Origin: CALFER01 sp964472395
GTDB lineage: Bacteria; CSSED10-310; CALFER01
Direction: 5' to 3'
DNA: 64,000 nucleotides
NCBI GenBank assembly: GCA_964472395.1
Contig: CAYYMM010000006.1
Coordinates: forward strand, 1 to 64,000
The notes beneath the pieces were generated by a model. The model searched no databases, had not been told where the DNA came from, and worked only from the letters and a program-made list of their open reading frames with translations. The translations under genes and the position numbers were made by a program. Of the stretch, positions 44,330 to 53,711 are shown piece by piece. Numbering within the stretch: the stretch's first letter is position 1; every line of letters begins with the position of its first letter.

Positions 44330-47300
44330 CTAGACAGACCCGTGAATGTTTTTCCGGCGACCAGTGTTGATTATATCGTATCGCTTCATTTTTTGAAACA
44401 ATCCCTGACGGGATATTCCGAGGCGTTGCGCGGTCTTGGAAACATTGCCGAGTTCTACAGTCAATGCATCCAAAATAATCTGTCTTTCAACTTCGGCAAG
44501 CCTCTCGCCAAGATTTCTGACACGGACATCGGAATCATGTTTAAGAACCTCCTCGATTGTTGCCCGCTGAATCGGCTTGCCGATGGTTGCGTATTGGATC
44601 GATGCTTCAATAGTATTTTCAAGCTCGCGGACATTTCCGGGCCAGCGATGCGCACACAGCAAATCCATAGCACCTCTCGAAAACCCACGAATCGAAACAC
44701 CGAGTCGATTCGAGAACCGATCCAAGAAGTATGAAGCCAGCAAAGGGATGTCTCCAGTGCGACACCGGAGCGGTGGAACCGTCAGTTCCAGGACTACGAG
44801 GCGATAGAAAAGGTCCGAACGAAAACGACCAGACCTTACGTCCTCCCATAAAGGTCTATTTGCCGCAGAAATGATCCGAACATTCACCGGCCTATCCTTG
44901 TCTGATCCAAGCGGTCGGATCACTCTCTCCTGCAACACTCTTAAAAGTTTTGCTTGTGTGACAGGTGACAGGTCCGCTACCTCATCCAAGAAAATCGTGC
45001 CACCCTCCGCAGAAGCAAACAATCCTTGCCGAATCGAATCTGCACCAGTAAATGCGCCTCGAACATGACCAAACAATTCGCTTTCAACCAAGTTCTCGGG
45101 CATCGCACCACAATTGAATGCTATGAATGGCTTGTTTTTCCGTGGGCTCATCGCATGAAGGAGTTTGGCAACCATTTCTTTCCCTGTTCCGGTCTCCCCA
45201 TGCAGATGAACTGTAGAATCTGACCTGACAATTCGATCCATTCTTCGTTTCAGTTTCATTATTTCGGAACTGTGGCCGATCAATTGATCCATTGGTGATG
45301 TCAGAGGCCCGGTTGTCGCGTATCGGATCGGTTCGTTCTGTTGCGTTTCCCATCTCAAGCGAATGACAGCCAACAATCGTCGAATTCGATTCAACATCGG
45401 AGCCATGAGACGATCACGATCACATTCCAAAAACACCGCGACAGAGGGTTGTCGGTTGACCAAATGCAGTGTCAAGGCGATGGCACCCGCGGAAATGACC
45501 GACCATTCTTCAGCTTTGCGATACATGCTGAATATTCGTTTCACGAGCAGTCTGAATTCTGGCACAGTCGGTTGGTTTCCCCATTGAAAGAGCACTGATG
45601 TTTTTTCGGAATCCAGTTCAACAAGCAGTCCCCGTTTGCTTCCGACGATTGCGCCACCTACGCATTCCAACATCTTGAGCAGTTCGTCCTCGGTATTGCA
45701 TCGTAAGATGGAATCCAGCAACTCGCTCTCCGATGCTCCATTCTGTGAAGATTGCTGATTCAGCATTTGAGCCATAAGGATCCCGGTTACACGTTCCGCT
45801 CTGTGGATTCGCTCCCTGTCGTGCAATTGACGAGCAATCGTGAGCGCCCGCATAAGGATCATTTCATGAATGATTCCTCCCTCATGTTCCGCAAGGTCGC
45901 GCTGGCGCAGAATCCATTCAAGCCCACAGTCGACAGTCAGATGTCTGACATCTGGATGACTCAGGGATCGAGTCGATGCGATCAGTTCGCCGGCTGAGAT
46001 CTCTGTTGCGGCATCACTGGTCGGCACTTGGAATGCTCGTATCAACTGGGCTGCGGCATCATCGCTGTCCTGAGCCATCTTTTCAGAATTCACAGAGCCA
46101 ATAAGCTTGGCTATAGCCGATCGTGCATCCGCATTTTCCTGTCTCTCAATGACCTCAGGCACAACAGTACTCACACGAACGGCAAACTCACGGAACAAGT
46201 CGAGATAGACAGGCCAAGCGTGTCGTGTGATCCTTTCAATCAAAGCCCATTGTCTGGACTGATGTTCCGGCCTCCCGTTCTTTCTGGTATGAAGAATAAA
46301 ACGAGCCACCATAGTTGCGGCACGGGGAATAAATGGAAGGGTATCAAAGCTCTTTTCAATCCAGGACAACTCTCGTTCCGCGTCAGAAAACGCGCCCTGG
46401 TCGCGCATCATCTTCATGCGAGACATTCGAATCGAATAGTGTGTTATGGGTCTACGGCAACCTTCGATCATTCGCAGAGCATACAATGTCGTACGTAGCC
46501 CTCTGCCGGGTGATGACTCCAGATAGTGCAGCATACCAAGTAATTCGAACAAGCGGGCAATTACAACGCGACGCCATCCTGAACGTTCCTGATTCAAAGC
46601 GGTTTTTAACAACTTGGAGGCGGTTTCGAGATCATTTGTCAGGATTTTGAATCGAATGCTTTCAAAAAGCAGATGGGACCTGAATTCCGGCCAGTCGATC
46701 CGAGCCGCTTTATTATCCAGATCAAGGATCAATCTCCGAGAAATGCTGAAATGACGTGCATCAAGATAGAACGATAGCAAGTGAAGTTCAGCTGCTATTC
46801 GTATTGGTGAATCGCCGGGGTATGATAACCATCTGACCAACCGATCCGGAAGTTGTTCTGAACTATGATTCAACCGAAGCATGCCGAGTCGGAAAAATGT
46901 GAGTCGGAACTGCTGCTCGGCACAAAAATTGCCGTATCGTTTTACCTTACAGATGAGTTTTCGGGCTTGTCGTTCATCACCATGCTCGCATGCAAGTTCA
47001 ATTCTGCAAAGGAGTGATTCCAGCGCTACCATCTGGGAATGCGCGGCCAAATCACAGAGTTTTTCAGCAATTTCATCATCGGCCATCTCGATTGATGTGC
47101 GAATCGCATGGATCAAGATTCGTGACTCGATCGTTTCCTCTGATTCTGCAAGATGAAAAACCATGATCGGTTGCGGCAATCGGGATGGATTGTCCTGCTT
47201 TCGCAGAACAAGAGCAGCGCGGTGATGCAGTTCCCTTCGATGTTCGATCGGAATCCCCTGATAGATCCCGGACTTTCTGGAACTCTCCGAAAACTCATAC

Positions 47301-47554
47301 TCTCCCTCACCACGAACCAACTGGAACACGCCCCTGTCAATCAATTTTCGGATCTGAATTCGCGCGCCCCTTACAGGGATGCGGAGCAGAGAGGCGATTG
47401 TATGATCGGTGAAGGGGTGATGCCATACGGCTGCTGCTTCAATCACGCGATCGAGTGCGTATTGAGATGCAGTGGGGCGAACGGACCTTGCTGAATCCGC
47501 AGTTTTTGACGAGGAGAACTTCGTGTGTATTAAAGGCGGATCCACAGCCGACAT
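44330..47554 (-). CDS. Giant sigma-54 activator with STAND-like winged helix and TPR-like sensor region
   Basis: 1074 residues. The N-terminus (about 30-115) resembles the winged helix that follows STAND/NACHT ATPase domains (ALDRVIEAAAVWHHPFTDH, IRKLIDRGVF), then a long TPR-like helical array (to about 620), a GAF-like domain (about 640-745), and the AAA+ sigma-54 domain: GETGTGKEMVAKLLH, the canonical loop VRGAFTGADS, TIFLDEVADLSP, HRWPGNVRELENT. It ends with a Fis-type HTH (TAQRLGISRQGLFQKMK). There is no receiver domain, so it is not phosphorelay-driven; control is probably by ligand or partner. It follows nrdR by 7 nt and precedes PP2C by 13 nt. Confidence 0.85.
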   Translation of the reverse strand: MSAVDPPLIHTKFSSSKTADSARSVRPTASQYALDRVIEAAAVWHHPFTDHTIASLLRIPVRGARIQIRKLIDRGVFQLVRGEGEYEFSESSRKSGIYQGIPIEHRRELHHRAALVLRKQDNPSRLPQPIMVFHLAESEETIESRILIHAIRTSIEMADDEIAEKLCDLAAHSQMVALESLLCRIELACEHGDERQARKLICKVKRYGNFCAEQQFRLTFFRLGMLRLNHSSEQLPDRLVRWLSYPGDSPIRIAAELHLLSFYLDARHFSISRRLILDLDNKAARIDWPEFRSHLLFESIRFKILTNDLETASKLLKTALNQERSGWRRVVIARLFELLGMLHYLESSPGRGLRTTLYALRMIEGCRRPITHYSIRMSRMKMMRDQGAFSDAERELSWIEKSFDTLPFIPRAATMVARFILHTRKNGRPEHQSRQWALIERITRHAWPVYLDLFREFAVRVSTVVPEVIERQENADARSAIAKLIGSVNSEKMAQDSDDAAAQLIRAFQVPTSDAATEISAGELIASTRSLSHPDVRHLTVDCGLEWILRQRDLAEHEGGIIHEMILMRALTIARQLHDRERIHRAERVTGILMAQMLNQQSSQNGASESELLDSILRCNTEDELLKMLECVGGAIVGSKRGLLVELDSEKTSVLFQWGNQPTVPEFRLLVKRIFSMYRKAEEWSVISAGAIALTLHLVNRQPSVAVFLECDRDRLMAPMLNRIRRLLAVIRLRWETQQNEPIRYATTGPLTSPMDQLIGHSSEIMKLKRRMDRIVRSDSTVHLHGETGTGKEMVAKLLHAMSPRKNKPFIAFNCGAMPENLVESELFGHVRGAFTGADSIRQGLFASAEGGTIFLDEVADLSPVTQAKLLRVLQERVIRPLGSDKDRPVNVRIISAANRPLWEDVRSGRFRSDLFYRLVVLELTVPPLRCRTGDIPLLASYFLDRFSNRLGVSIRGFSRGAMDLLCAHRWPGNVRELENTIEASIQYATIGKPIQRATIEEVLKHDSDVRVRNLGERLAEVERQIILDALTVELGNVSKTAQRLGISRQGLFQKMKRYDIINTGRRKNIHGSV

Positions 47555-47561
47555 TGAATCA

Positions 47562-48017
47562 CTAATCCTTGATCAGGATCTTTCGCAATTCAGCGTAAAA
47601 CTGGTCGACATCCTTAAACTGTCTGTAAACGGAGGCAAATCGAACATAGGCGATTTCATCGAGTTCCGCGAGACGTTTCATAATGAATTCTCCGATTTCC
47701 TGCGTTGAGATTTCACGGTCTGCTTTCGTATGGAGAATCCGTTCGATTTCATCCACGATTTCGGTTACCCGTGTGGAGCTGATCGGCCGTTTTTCTGTGG
47801 CTTTGATCAGCCCACGCTGGATCTTTTTTCGATCGAACATTTCTCGGCGGCCATCCTTCTTTACAACCATGTATTGAACGTCTTCAATCTGTTCGTAGGT
47901 TGTAAAGCGTCGAGCGCAAGAGAGACATTCACGACGTCGCCTGATACTTTCGTTATCTTTGGACGGGCGTGAATCAACGACTTTGTCATCCGGGAAACCA
48001 CAGAATGGACACTTCAT
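47562..48017 (-). CDS. nrdR: Transcriptional repressor NrdR
   Basis: 151 residues, normal length. Zinc ribbon MKCPFCGFPDDKVVDSR and CLSCARRFTTYEQ, then an ATP-cone domain (VVKKDGRREMFDRKKIQRGL). It represses ribonucleotide reductase genes in response to ATP/dATP. Its ATG overlaps the dCMP deaminase stop (ATGA), tying dNTP regulation to dNTP metabolism. No NrdR-box was identified in this window. Confidence 0.96.
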   Translation of the reverse strand: MKCPFCGFPDDKVVDSRPSKDNESIRRRRECLSCARRFTTYEQIEDVQYMVVKKDGRREMFDRKKIQRGLIKATEKRPISSTRVTEIVDEIERILHTKADREISTQEIGEFIMKRLAELDEIAYVRFASVYRQFKDVDQFYAELRKILIKD

Positions 48018-48499
48018 GATTCTAATCTCTTTTCTGCAGGTAATCGGAGAAACTCGTATCGGATCACCTCGATTCCGGATTCTGCGAGCATTTCAACCGA
48101 CAGCTCGTCTGAATATCCCTCCGAATAGATGATCCGTTTTACTCCGGAATTGATGAGCATTTTTGTGCAGACGACACAGGGATGTGTCGTGCAGTAAAGG
48201 ACTCCGCCGGTGATGCTGGAGCCATGAAAGGCAGCCTGAATGATGGCATTCTGTTCGGCATGGAGTCCCCGACATAACTCATGCCGCTCACCGGAAGGCA
48301 CCCCCAATCTTTCTCGAAGACAACCTCCGACATCCGCGCAATGCCGGATACCGGATGGTACTCCATTGTATCCGGTAGCGAGGATGCGATTATCTCGAAC
48401 AATAACCGCACCCACTTTCCGACGAAGGCATGTGGATCGCCTGGAAATCAGATACACGATTTCCATGAAATACTCATTCCAACTAGGTCTGCTGTTCAT
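48014..48499 (-). CDS. dCMP deaminase (ComEB-like)
   Basis: 161 residues. Cytidine/deoxycytidylate deaminase zinc site: GLHAEQNAI and THPCVVCTKMLI, with the dCMP-type extra motifs STCLRRKVGAVIV and GYNGVPSGIRHC. Produces dUMP for dTTP synthesis. Located between rpiB and nrdR with 4-bp overlaps on both sides. In Bacillus the homologue (ComEB) lies with comEA, but here it does not. Confidence 0.94.
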   Translation of the reverse strand: MNSRPSWNEYFMEIVYLISRRSTCLRRKVGAVIVRDNRILATGYNGVPSGIRHCADVGGCLRERLGVPSGERHELCRGLHAEQNAIIQAAFHGSSITGGVLYCTTHPCVVCTKMLINSGVKRIIYSEGYSDELSVEMLAESGIEVIRYEFLRLPAEKRLES

Positions 48500-48957
48500 A
48501 CCGGATCCGCTGCTCGATTCGAATTCTCGATACCGTTGATCTTGTCCAGACGATCCTGGTGCCGGCCGCCTTCAAATGACGAATCGAGAAACGCATTTAC
48601 AAGCTCCAGTGCCGCACCCGGACCCACAACTCTCGAACCAAACGTGAGGATGTTGGCATTATTATGAGCACGCGCCATTCTGGCACTGAACGTGTCCGAA
48701 ACTGTCACGGCACGGATTCCCGTCATTTTATTCGCAGCAATGGCCATCCCAAGACCCGTTCCGCAGATGAGTATTCCGAGTGTTGCCTGCCCATTCAGTA
48801 CCGATCTGCAAACCTTGACGGCAAAATCAGGATAATCGACGGATTGTGTCGAACTTGTGCCCAGATCGATCACCTCAACCTGCCGTTTTTCAAGATGTTT
48901 CAAGACTGATTCCTTCAGCGTAATGCCTGCATGATCACATCCGAATGCTATTTTCAT
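48496..48957 (-). CDS. rpiB: Ribose-5-phosphate isomerase B
   Basis: 153 residues from the ATG at 48957 (GGAG 6 nt upstream); the longer frame is unsupported. Motifs: KIAFGCDHAGITLKE, VDYPDFAVKV, GILICGTGLGMAIAANK, RAVTVSDTFSARMARAHNN and FGSRVVGPG. Interconverts ribulose-5-P and ribose-5-P. Cys in the ICGTG loop is the catalytic base. It is the second gene of the ribF-led run. Confidence 0.95.
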   Translation of the reverse strand: MKIAFGCDHAGITLKESVLKHLEKRQVEVIDLGTSSTQSVDYPDFAVKVCRSVLNGQATLGILICGTGLGMAIAANKMTGIRAVTVSDTFSARMARAHNNANILTFGSRVVGPGAALELVNAFLDSSFEGGRHQDRLDKINGIENSNRAADPV

Positions 48958-48991
48958 GTTCGTCTCCAACTGGTAAAAACCAAAGATCTTT

Positions 48992-49921
48992 TCAGTCGAC
49001 AATACCAAGAATCCGTCTGGTTTGCATCTCATCGCGTGCCAGTTGCTCGACGAGTTCGGTGGGAGAGGGGAAAGCAATGTCATCCCGGATCCGCGTAACA
49101 AAATCGATCTCGATCGGCTTATCGAGAAGATCTGGTGAGCAGTCTAGCAAGTGCGTCTCGATCATGAACTCCTGATCCTGAAAAGTCGGTGACGAACCGA
49201 CATAGGTCATGGACGGAAATGGAACATTCGCGATCCATGTGCGAGTCGCGTACACTCCGGTGCATGGAATGATCTGGTCGAGCGGCAAGATGTTCGCGGT
49301 AGCATACCCGAGAGAGTGCCCCCGCCCCCATCCCTTCCGGACAACTCCACTCAAACGGAAAAACCGGCCCAGCAAACGAGCCGCGTTGTCAACCTCACCT
49401 TCTCGGATACAATCCCGAATCCGGCTACTCGAAATCGGCTCACCGCCATCGTAAACCGGATCTACCACAATCGTATCAACATTGTGATTCTGGAGAATGT
49501 CCATCAGTGCGCGGGCATCACCGCGACGTCCCTTCCCGAATCGATGGTCCTTCCCAATGACTACGGATGCAGGACAGAGTGATTCTAGGATGATGCATCG
49601 CACGAATTCCGCAGGTTCCTGTTCAGAAAACCTCTGATCGAATGGGATCATGAGAAGGATATCGATGCCGAGCGATTCCAGGATGTGTATCGTCTGATCC
49701 GGAGAATTGATTGATTTGAGTTCTTTCTTGGGAGCCAATACCGACAGGGGGTGCGGATGGAATGTCACAACGATCGCCATTCCCTGTATTCGCCGTGCCA
49801 CATCGACTGTCATTTCGATCAAGCGTCGATGCCCCAGATGGATGCCATCGAAATTTCCGATTGTGACCGCATTGCCTGATTGGAATCGCGGGAGACTGTC
49901 TATCGTGTGAAATACTTCCAT
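48992..49921 (-). CDS. ribF: Bifunctional riboflavin kinase / FAD synthetase
   Basis: 309 residues from the ATG at 49921 (GGAAGGG upstream). N-terminal nucleotidyltransferase domain: VTIGNFDGIHLGHRRLI, VTFHPHPLSVL, VIGKDHRFGKGRRGDA, SSSRIRDCI; C-terminal flavokinase: GRGHSLGYATANI, GVYATRTWI and IETHLLD. Makes FMN and FAD. It is the first gene of the minus-strand run ribF-rpiB-dCMP deaminase-nrdR. Confidence 0.95.
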   Translation of the reverse strand: MEVFHTIDSLPRFQSGNAVTIGNFDGIHLGHRRLIEMTVDVARRIQGMAIVVTFHPHPLSVLAPKKELKSINSPDQTIHILESLGIDILLMIPFDQRFSEQEPAEFVRCIILESLCPASVVIGKDHRFGKGRRGDARALMDILQNHNVDTIVVDPVYDGGEPISSSRIRDCIREGEVDNAARLLGRFFRLSGVVRKGWGRGHSLGYATANILPLDQIIPCTGVYATRTWIANVPFPSMTYVGSSPTFQDQEFMIETHLLDCSPDLLDKPIEIDFVTRIRDDIAFPSPTELVEQLARDEMQTRRILGIVD

Positions 49922-50092
49922 GACACCCTTCCAAGTCTCGCGAGAACGTGCGGTAGAGTAGCCATGGAAGCATGCCTTGTCAATCTCGGCAACCTGACGA
50001 CACGGAGCGGTCAAGCTCCTGTAGTATCACTTATCAGGTGCCGACAAGGGTCGATCGCTGTATACTGAGTTCGCTTTCAGGGAGGACCCACG

Positions 50093-50527
50093 ATGAAACG
50101 ACACGTTCGAGTATCACTCACGATCCTGATGGTCAGCGCAGCCTTAATCGGCATGACGACCAAGCCTAAAGATGAGATCACGATTCCAAAAGAGAACTTC
50201 AAGGTATCAATCATTGACCAGGATGGCGTTCGTACGGACGGCACCAATGTGACGTTCAACGAGTACACATTTCTCAGTGTCAAGAAAGGCACAATGGATG
50301 TGTACATACCTTTTGAAAGACTTAAGGGATTTGAGGTCGTTTCGATTCGTGACGATCAGATCGAGATCGAGATTACTCTGACGGATTCGTCACAATATCG
50401 AGTAAATGGCAATCCGGGTGACAAAGTAACGGGTGAAGCGGGGTTCGGGCAGTTCCGAATCGAACTTCGACATATCCGGACATTTTTGATCGAGCAGATA
50501 CTGCCCACCGCCACTGCCAATCGATAG
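50093..50527 (+). CDS. Small secreted protein, unknown
   Basis: 144 residues. GGGAGGA 8 nt before the ATG. Signal-like start (HVRVSLTILMVSAALIGMTT) followed by a beta-rich mature part: VSIIDQDGVRTDGTNVTF, FLSVKKGTMDVYIPFERL, and DDQIEIEITLTDSSQY. No family recognised. TATACT at 50061-50066 may be a -10 element. It is transcribed away from ribF and converges on the aminotransferase gene. Confidence 0.65.
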   Translation: MKRHVRVSLTILMVSAALIGMTTKPKDEITIPKENFKVSIIDQDGVRTDGTNVTFNEYTFLSVKKGTMDVYIPFERLKGFEVVSIRDDQIEIEITLTDSSQYRVNGNPGDKVTGEAGFGQFRIELRHIRTFLIEQILPTATANR

Positions 50528-50547
50528 ATAACCAGTCTGAATCGCAA

Positions 50548-51642
50548 TCAACCGGCGATCGTCAGAACAGTATCGACCACATACTCCAATTCTGAGCGCG
50601 TCAACTCGGCGAAAATGGGCAAGGCGAGTGTTTCGCGGGATGCCCTCTCAGCTTCAGGGAAGTCCCCCAAGTGATACTCAAGCTCACTGAAGCATGGCTG
50701 CAAATGCAGTGGCAGCGGATAATAAATCGCCGTTCCGATACCGGCTTCCTGGAGTTTCGTCTTCAGTTCATCCCTGTTGGGGACGCGAATCACGTACTGA
50801 TTGTAGATATGGCCAGCTTCGGGACGACACGCCGGCGTAACAATGCGCGAATTTTTAAAAGCTTCGTTGTAGTAAGCCGCATTCCTTCGGCGACCTTCGT
50901 GCCAGCTCTCAAGGTATTTGAGTTTGACATCGAGAATCGCGGCCTGAATGGTGTCGAGACGGGAGTTGTATCCCACCTCATCATGAAAATATGTCTCACG
51001 TGCTCCATGTACACGTAATGCTGTGGAGCGTTCCGCCAACGAAGCATCGTCGGTGACGATCATTCCGGCATCACCAAATCCTCCGAGGTTCTTTGATGGA
51101 AAGAAGCTGAAACATCCCATGATTCCGAGTTTTCCTGCGCGGACACCCTTCCACGTAGCTCCGATTGCCTGCGCGGCATCCTCCACGACCGGAACGCCAC
51201 GGGATTCTATCTGAAGCGAATCCATATCCGCGCATTGACCGAACAGATGAACAGCAAGAATCGCTTTTGTGCGATCGGTAATGACTTCGGAGATCAACTT
51301 TGGATCGATGTTATAGGTGAGGGGGTCGATGTCCACGAATACTGGGCGTGCGCCGATCCGCCAGATCGAGCTGGCTGTTGCGTAGAAGGAATAAGGGGTG
51401 GTGATGACCTCGTGCCCCCGGCGAATTCCCATCGCTTGCAATGCGATGACCAGGGCATCGGTCCCGGAGGCCACACCCACGGCATGCTTCACGTCGCAGT
51501 AATGAGCAATGCTGGTTTCGAATTCCTTGACCTGCGGACCCAATATGAACTTTGTTTCGGTCACGACGCGGTCCAGCGCTCGATCGATCTCGCTACGCAT
51601 CGGCGTAACCTGCCTTGTAATATCAAGCAACGGTACCTTCAT
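50548..51642 (-). CDS. DegT/DnrJ/EryC1/StrS-family PLP aminotransferase
   Basis: 364 residues. PLP-dependent sugar aminotransferase family: VASGTDALVIAL, EVITTPYSFYATASSI, VVEDAAQAIGA, and the PLP-binding Lys in FSFFPSKNLGGFGDAG. Typically aminates keto-sugars for LPS, capsule or S-layer glycans. No other sugar-nucleotide genes are adjacent, so the substrate is open. The 132-bp gap to queH holds divergent starts and no obvious features. Confidence 0.93.
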   Translation of the reverse strand: MKVPLLDITRQVTPMRSEIDRALDRVVTETKFILGPQVKEFETSIAHYCDVKHAVGVASGTDALVIALQAMGIRRGHEVITTPYSFYATASSIWRIGARPVFVDIDPLTYNIDPKLISEVITDRTKAILAVHLFGQCADMDSLQIESRGVPVVEDAAQAIGATWKGVRAGKLGIMGCFSFFPSKNLGGFGDAGMIVTDDASLAERSTALRVHGARETYFHDEVGYNSRLDTIQAAILDVKLKYLESWHEGRRRNAAYYNEAFKNSRIVTPACRPEAGHIYNQYVIRVPNRDELKTKLQEAGIGTAIYYPLPLHLQPCFSELEYHLGDFPEAERASRETLALPIFAELTRSELEYVVDTVLTIAG

Positions 51643-51774
51643 GTTGAAGACTCACTTTCTGGGATCGGAACACGGAATCGATGCAAGACTTCCGGCCGCC
51701 TGTCGACCGGTTCAAGCCGGGACGAAGTATAACGCAGGCTTGCAAATATCGCTATTTTTTCGTTGAATTGCCGC

Positions 51775-52371
51775 ATGGAAGGCTCTACCCCCATTCTGCT
51801 CCATGTCTGTTGTGCTCCCTGTGCCACGACACCGATCGATCGTCTTCGCAAGGACTATGCAATCGTCGGCTTTTTTTTCAATCCCAACATCTATCCGGAA
51901 TCCGAATGTCTGTTTCGCCAGCATGAAGCGTTAGATTACTTCCGTCGTCTCGGGTTGGACCATATTCCATGTGACCAACCTTTCGAAGACTGGCATCGGG
52001 AGATTCTGCCTTGGTGTGATTCGCCGGAGGGGAGCACTCGATGTCGACACTGTTTCGAGTATCGACTGAATCGAACGGCAGCAGTCGCAGCATTTCATGG
52101 GATTTCGCTGTTCACAACAACACTGACCGTCGGACCGAACAAACCAGCGTCCGTGATCTTTCCGGTTGGTTTCGAGGCCGCCTCACGACACGGAGTTACG
52201 TTTCTGGCCGAAGACTTCAAGAAGAAGGATGGGTATCGAACATCTGTCGAGAAGTCTCGGATAGAGGGTATGTACCGGCAGAATTACTGTGGCTGCGAAT
52301 TTTCATATCTCGAAAGGCAACACCGGGAGCGCGTTAAACGACAAGACTACGATCCCAACAACATTGAGTGA
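51775..52371 (+). CDS. queH: Epoxyqueuosine reductase QueH
   Basis: 198 residues from the ATG at 51775; a TTG at 51763 is also possible. Family-defining Cys pairs: LLHVCCAPCATTPIDRL, STRCRHCFEYRL and NYCGCEFSYLERQ. QueH (DUF208) reduces epoxyqueuosine to queuosine at tRNA wobble positions, as an iron-sulfur alternative to QueG. No other queuosine genes are in the window. No clear ribosome site. Stop is 1 bp from the convergent tldE stop. Confidence 0.9.
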   Translation: MEGSTPILLHVCCAPCATTPIDRLRKDYAIVGFFFNPNIYPESECLFRQHEALDYFRRLGLDHIPCDQPFEDWHREILPWCDSPEGSTRCRHCFEYRLNRTAAVAAFHGISLFTTTLTVGPNKPASVIFPVGFEAASRHGVTFLAEDFKKKDGYRTSVEKSRIEGMYRQNYCGCEFSYLERQHRERVKRQDYDPNNIE

Positions 52372-52372
52372 A

Positions 52373-53710
52373 TCAGGTAGCTGAAACGGGCATTTCGTCG
52401 AACGCGATCCACGGAACCTTGTACCGACCGAAAAGGGTATCCTCAACGAATGCTTCGGATGACATCCCCCTCAGATTGTTCTTGAAGACGTCGAATACGT
52501 TTCCGGCAACCATGACATCCTTCACACGACCGACGACTTCCCCGTTTTCAATCTTGTATCCGAGTGCGACATTCATCGAGAACTCGCCATTGAGATTATT
52601 GCCTTGTCCAGCTCCCATGACATCATCCACGATGATCCCTTCCTTGATGCCTCGAATCAGTTCGTCTCGGGGTATCGATCCCGGGTCGATAACAAGGTTT
52701 GAAGGAAAAGGCGATGGGGGAGTGTCGATGCTGAAACCTGTGTAAAGCGATGATTTCTTGAAACCATTCCCGGTCGATTCCGCTCCAGCACGCGCTGCGG
52801 CACGTCGATCGTAGAAAAATCCCTTCAGGATTCCCCGGTCGATCAACGTGTTTTTCCGCGTGATGACTCCCTCGTCATCTGCCGGGCACGAAGCGGGAAG
52901 CATTGGATCTGTCGCATCATCACTCACGGTGATGGTCGAGTCGAGGACATGCTGACCAATCTGACCGGTGAGTTTCGACATTTTCCGAAACGCGTTATCT
53001 CCATTCAAACCATAAAACAATGGTACATACAGACCTCTGAACGCGAGACTTGTGAACAGGACCGTCATTTTTTTCGTCCGAACGGGTGCGACCCTGCTGC
53101 ACTGGGAAAAGCGCCAGACCGCGTCTCGAGCCATTTGGATCGGATCCCGACTGAGATGAGTGCCGCTGGCAGTATGCTCCAGTTCGGCGCGATCGGATTC
53201 GAGGATGAGAAGCACATTGAGGAATGCCTGATACATGGTCTTTTCAAACTGAATATCACCCCCCAGAGTGTTCATGATCGTGATCCGGTTGGCCTCACGC
53301 GTCACCTCCGCTTCAAGATTGACGTCCGGAAAGGAAGTCCTGACAATATCAATCATTTCTCTACCGGTCTGAATCAGATCTTCATACTTCAACTCGGCGA
53401 CGCGTGAGTCGTAATATTGACCTCTTCCGAAATGCATGACTTGTCGTGAAAACTCGAAATCCGCTGAAGGACCGAATTTCGCAGAGTCAACGGCGCGATC
53501 GACGAGTTCATCCACTTCATCGGGATGCGTTGTCGATGAAAAACCGAATCGACCATCGACGATCAGGCGCAATGCGGTCGAAACCGATTCCTCTCCTTCG
53601 AGAGCAGTCAACTCACCTCCGGTAAAACAAGCCGGAGCGGCGTTTTTTTCGATCCGGTACACTTCCGCCATATCCGCATGTTTTTTTGCTCGTTCCAGAA
53701 TCCGCTCCAT
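52373..53710 (-). CDS. tldE: TldE/PmbA-like protease subunit
   Basis: 445 residues. ATG at 53710 has GGAGG 8 nt before it, inside the end of tldD; a TTG at 53725 overlaps that site. It carries the TldD/PmbA fold but no HExxxH metal site, as expected for TldE, which acts with TldD. Visible: FTGGELTALEGEE, RVAPVRTKKMTVLF, TIDRGILKGFFYDRRAAA-type segment and GQGNNLNGEFSMNVALGY. TldD/TldE trim peptides such as microcins; host role here unknown. Confidence 0.88.
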   Translation of the reverse strand: MERILERAKKHADMAEVYRIEKNAAPACFTGGELTALEGEESVSTALRLIVDGRFGFSSTTHPDEVDELVDRAVDSAKFGPSADFEFSRQVMHFGRGQYYDSRVAELKYEDLIQTGREMIDIVRTSFPDVNLEAEVTREANRITIMNTLGGDIQFEKTMYQAFLNVLLILESDRAELEHTASGTHLSRDPIQMARDAVWRFSQCSRVAPVRTKKMTVLFTSLAFRGLYVPLFYGLNGDNAFRKMSKLTGQIGQHVLDSTITVSDDATDPMLPASCPADDEGVITRKNTLIDRGILKGFFYDRRAAARAGAESTGNGFKKSSLYTGFSIDTPPSPFPSNLVIDPGSIPRDELIRGIKEGIIVDDVMGAGQGNNLNGEFSMNVALGYKIENGEVVGRVKDVMVAGNVFDVFKNNLRGMSSEAFVEDTLFGRYKVPWIAFDEMPVSAT

Positions 53711-53711
53711 C

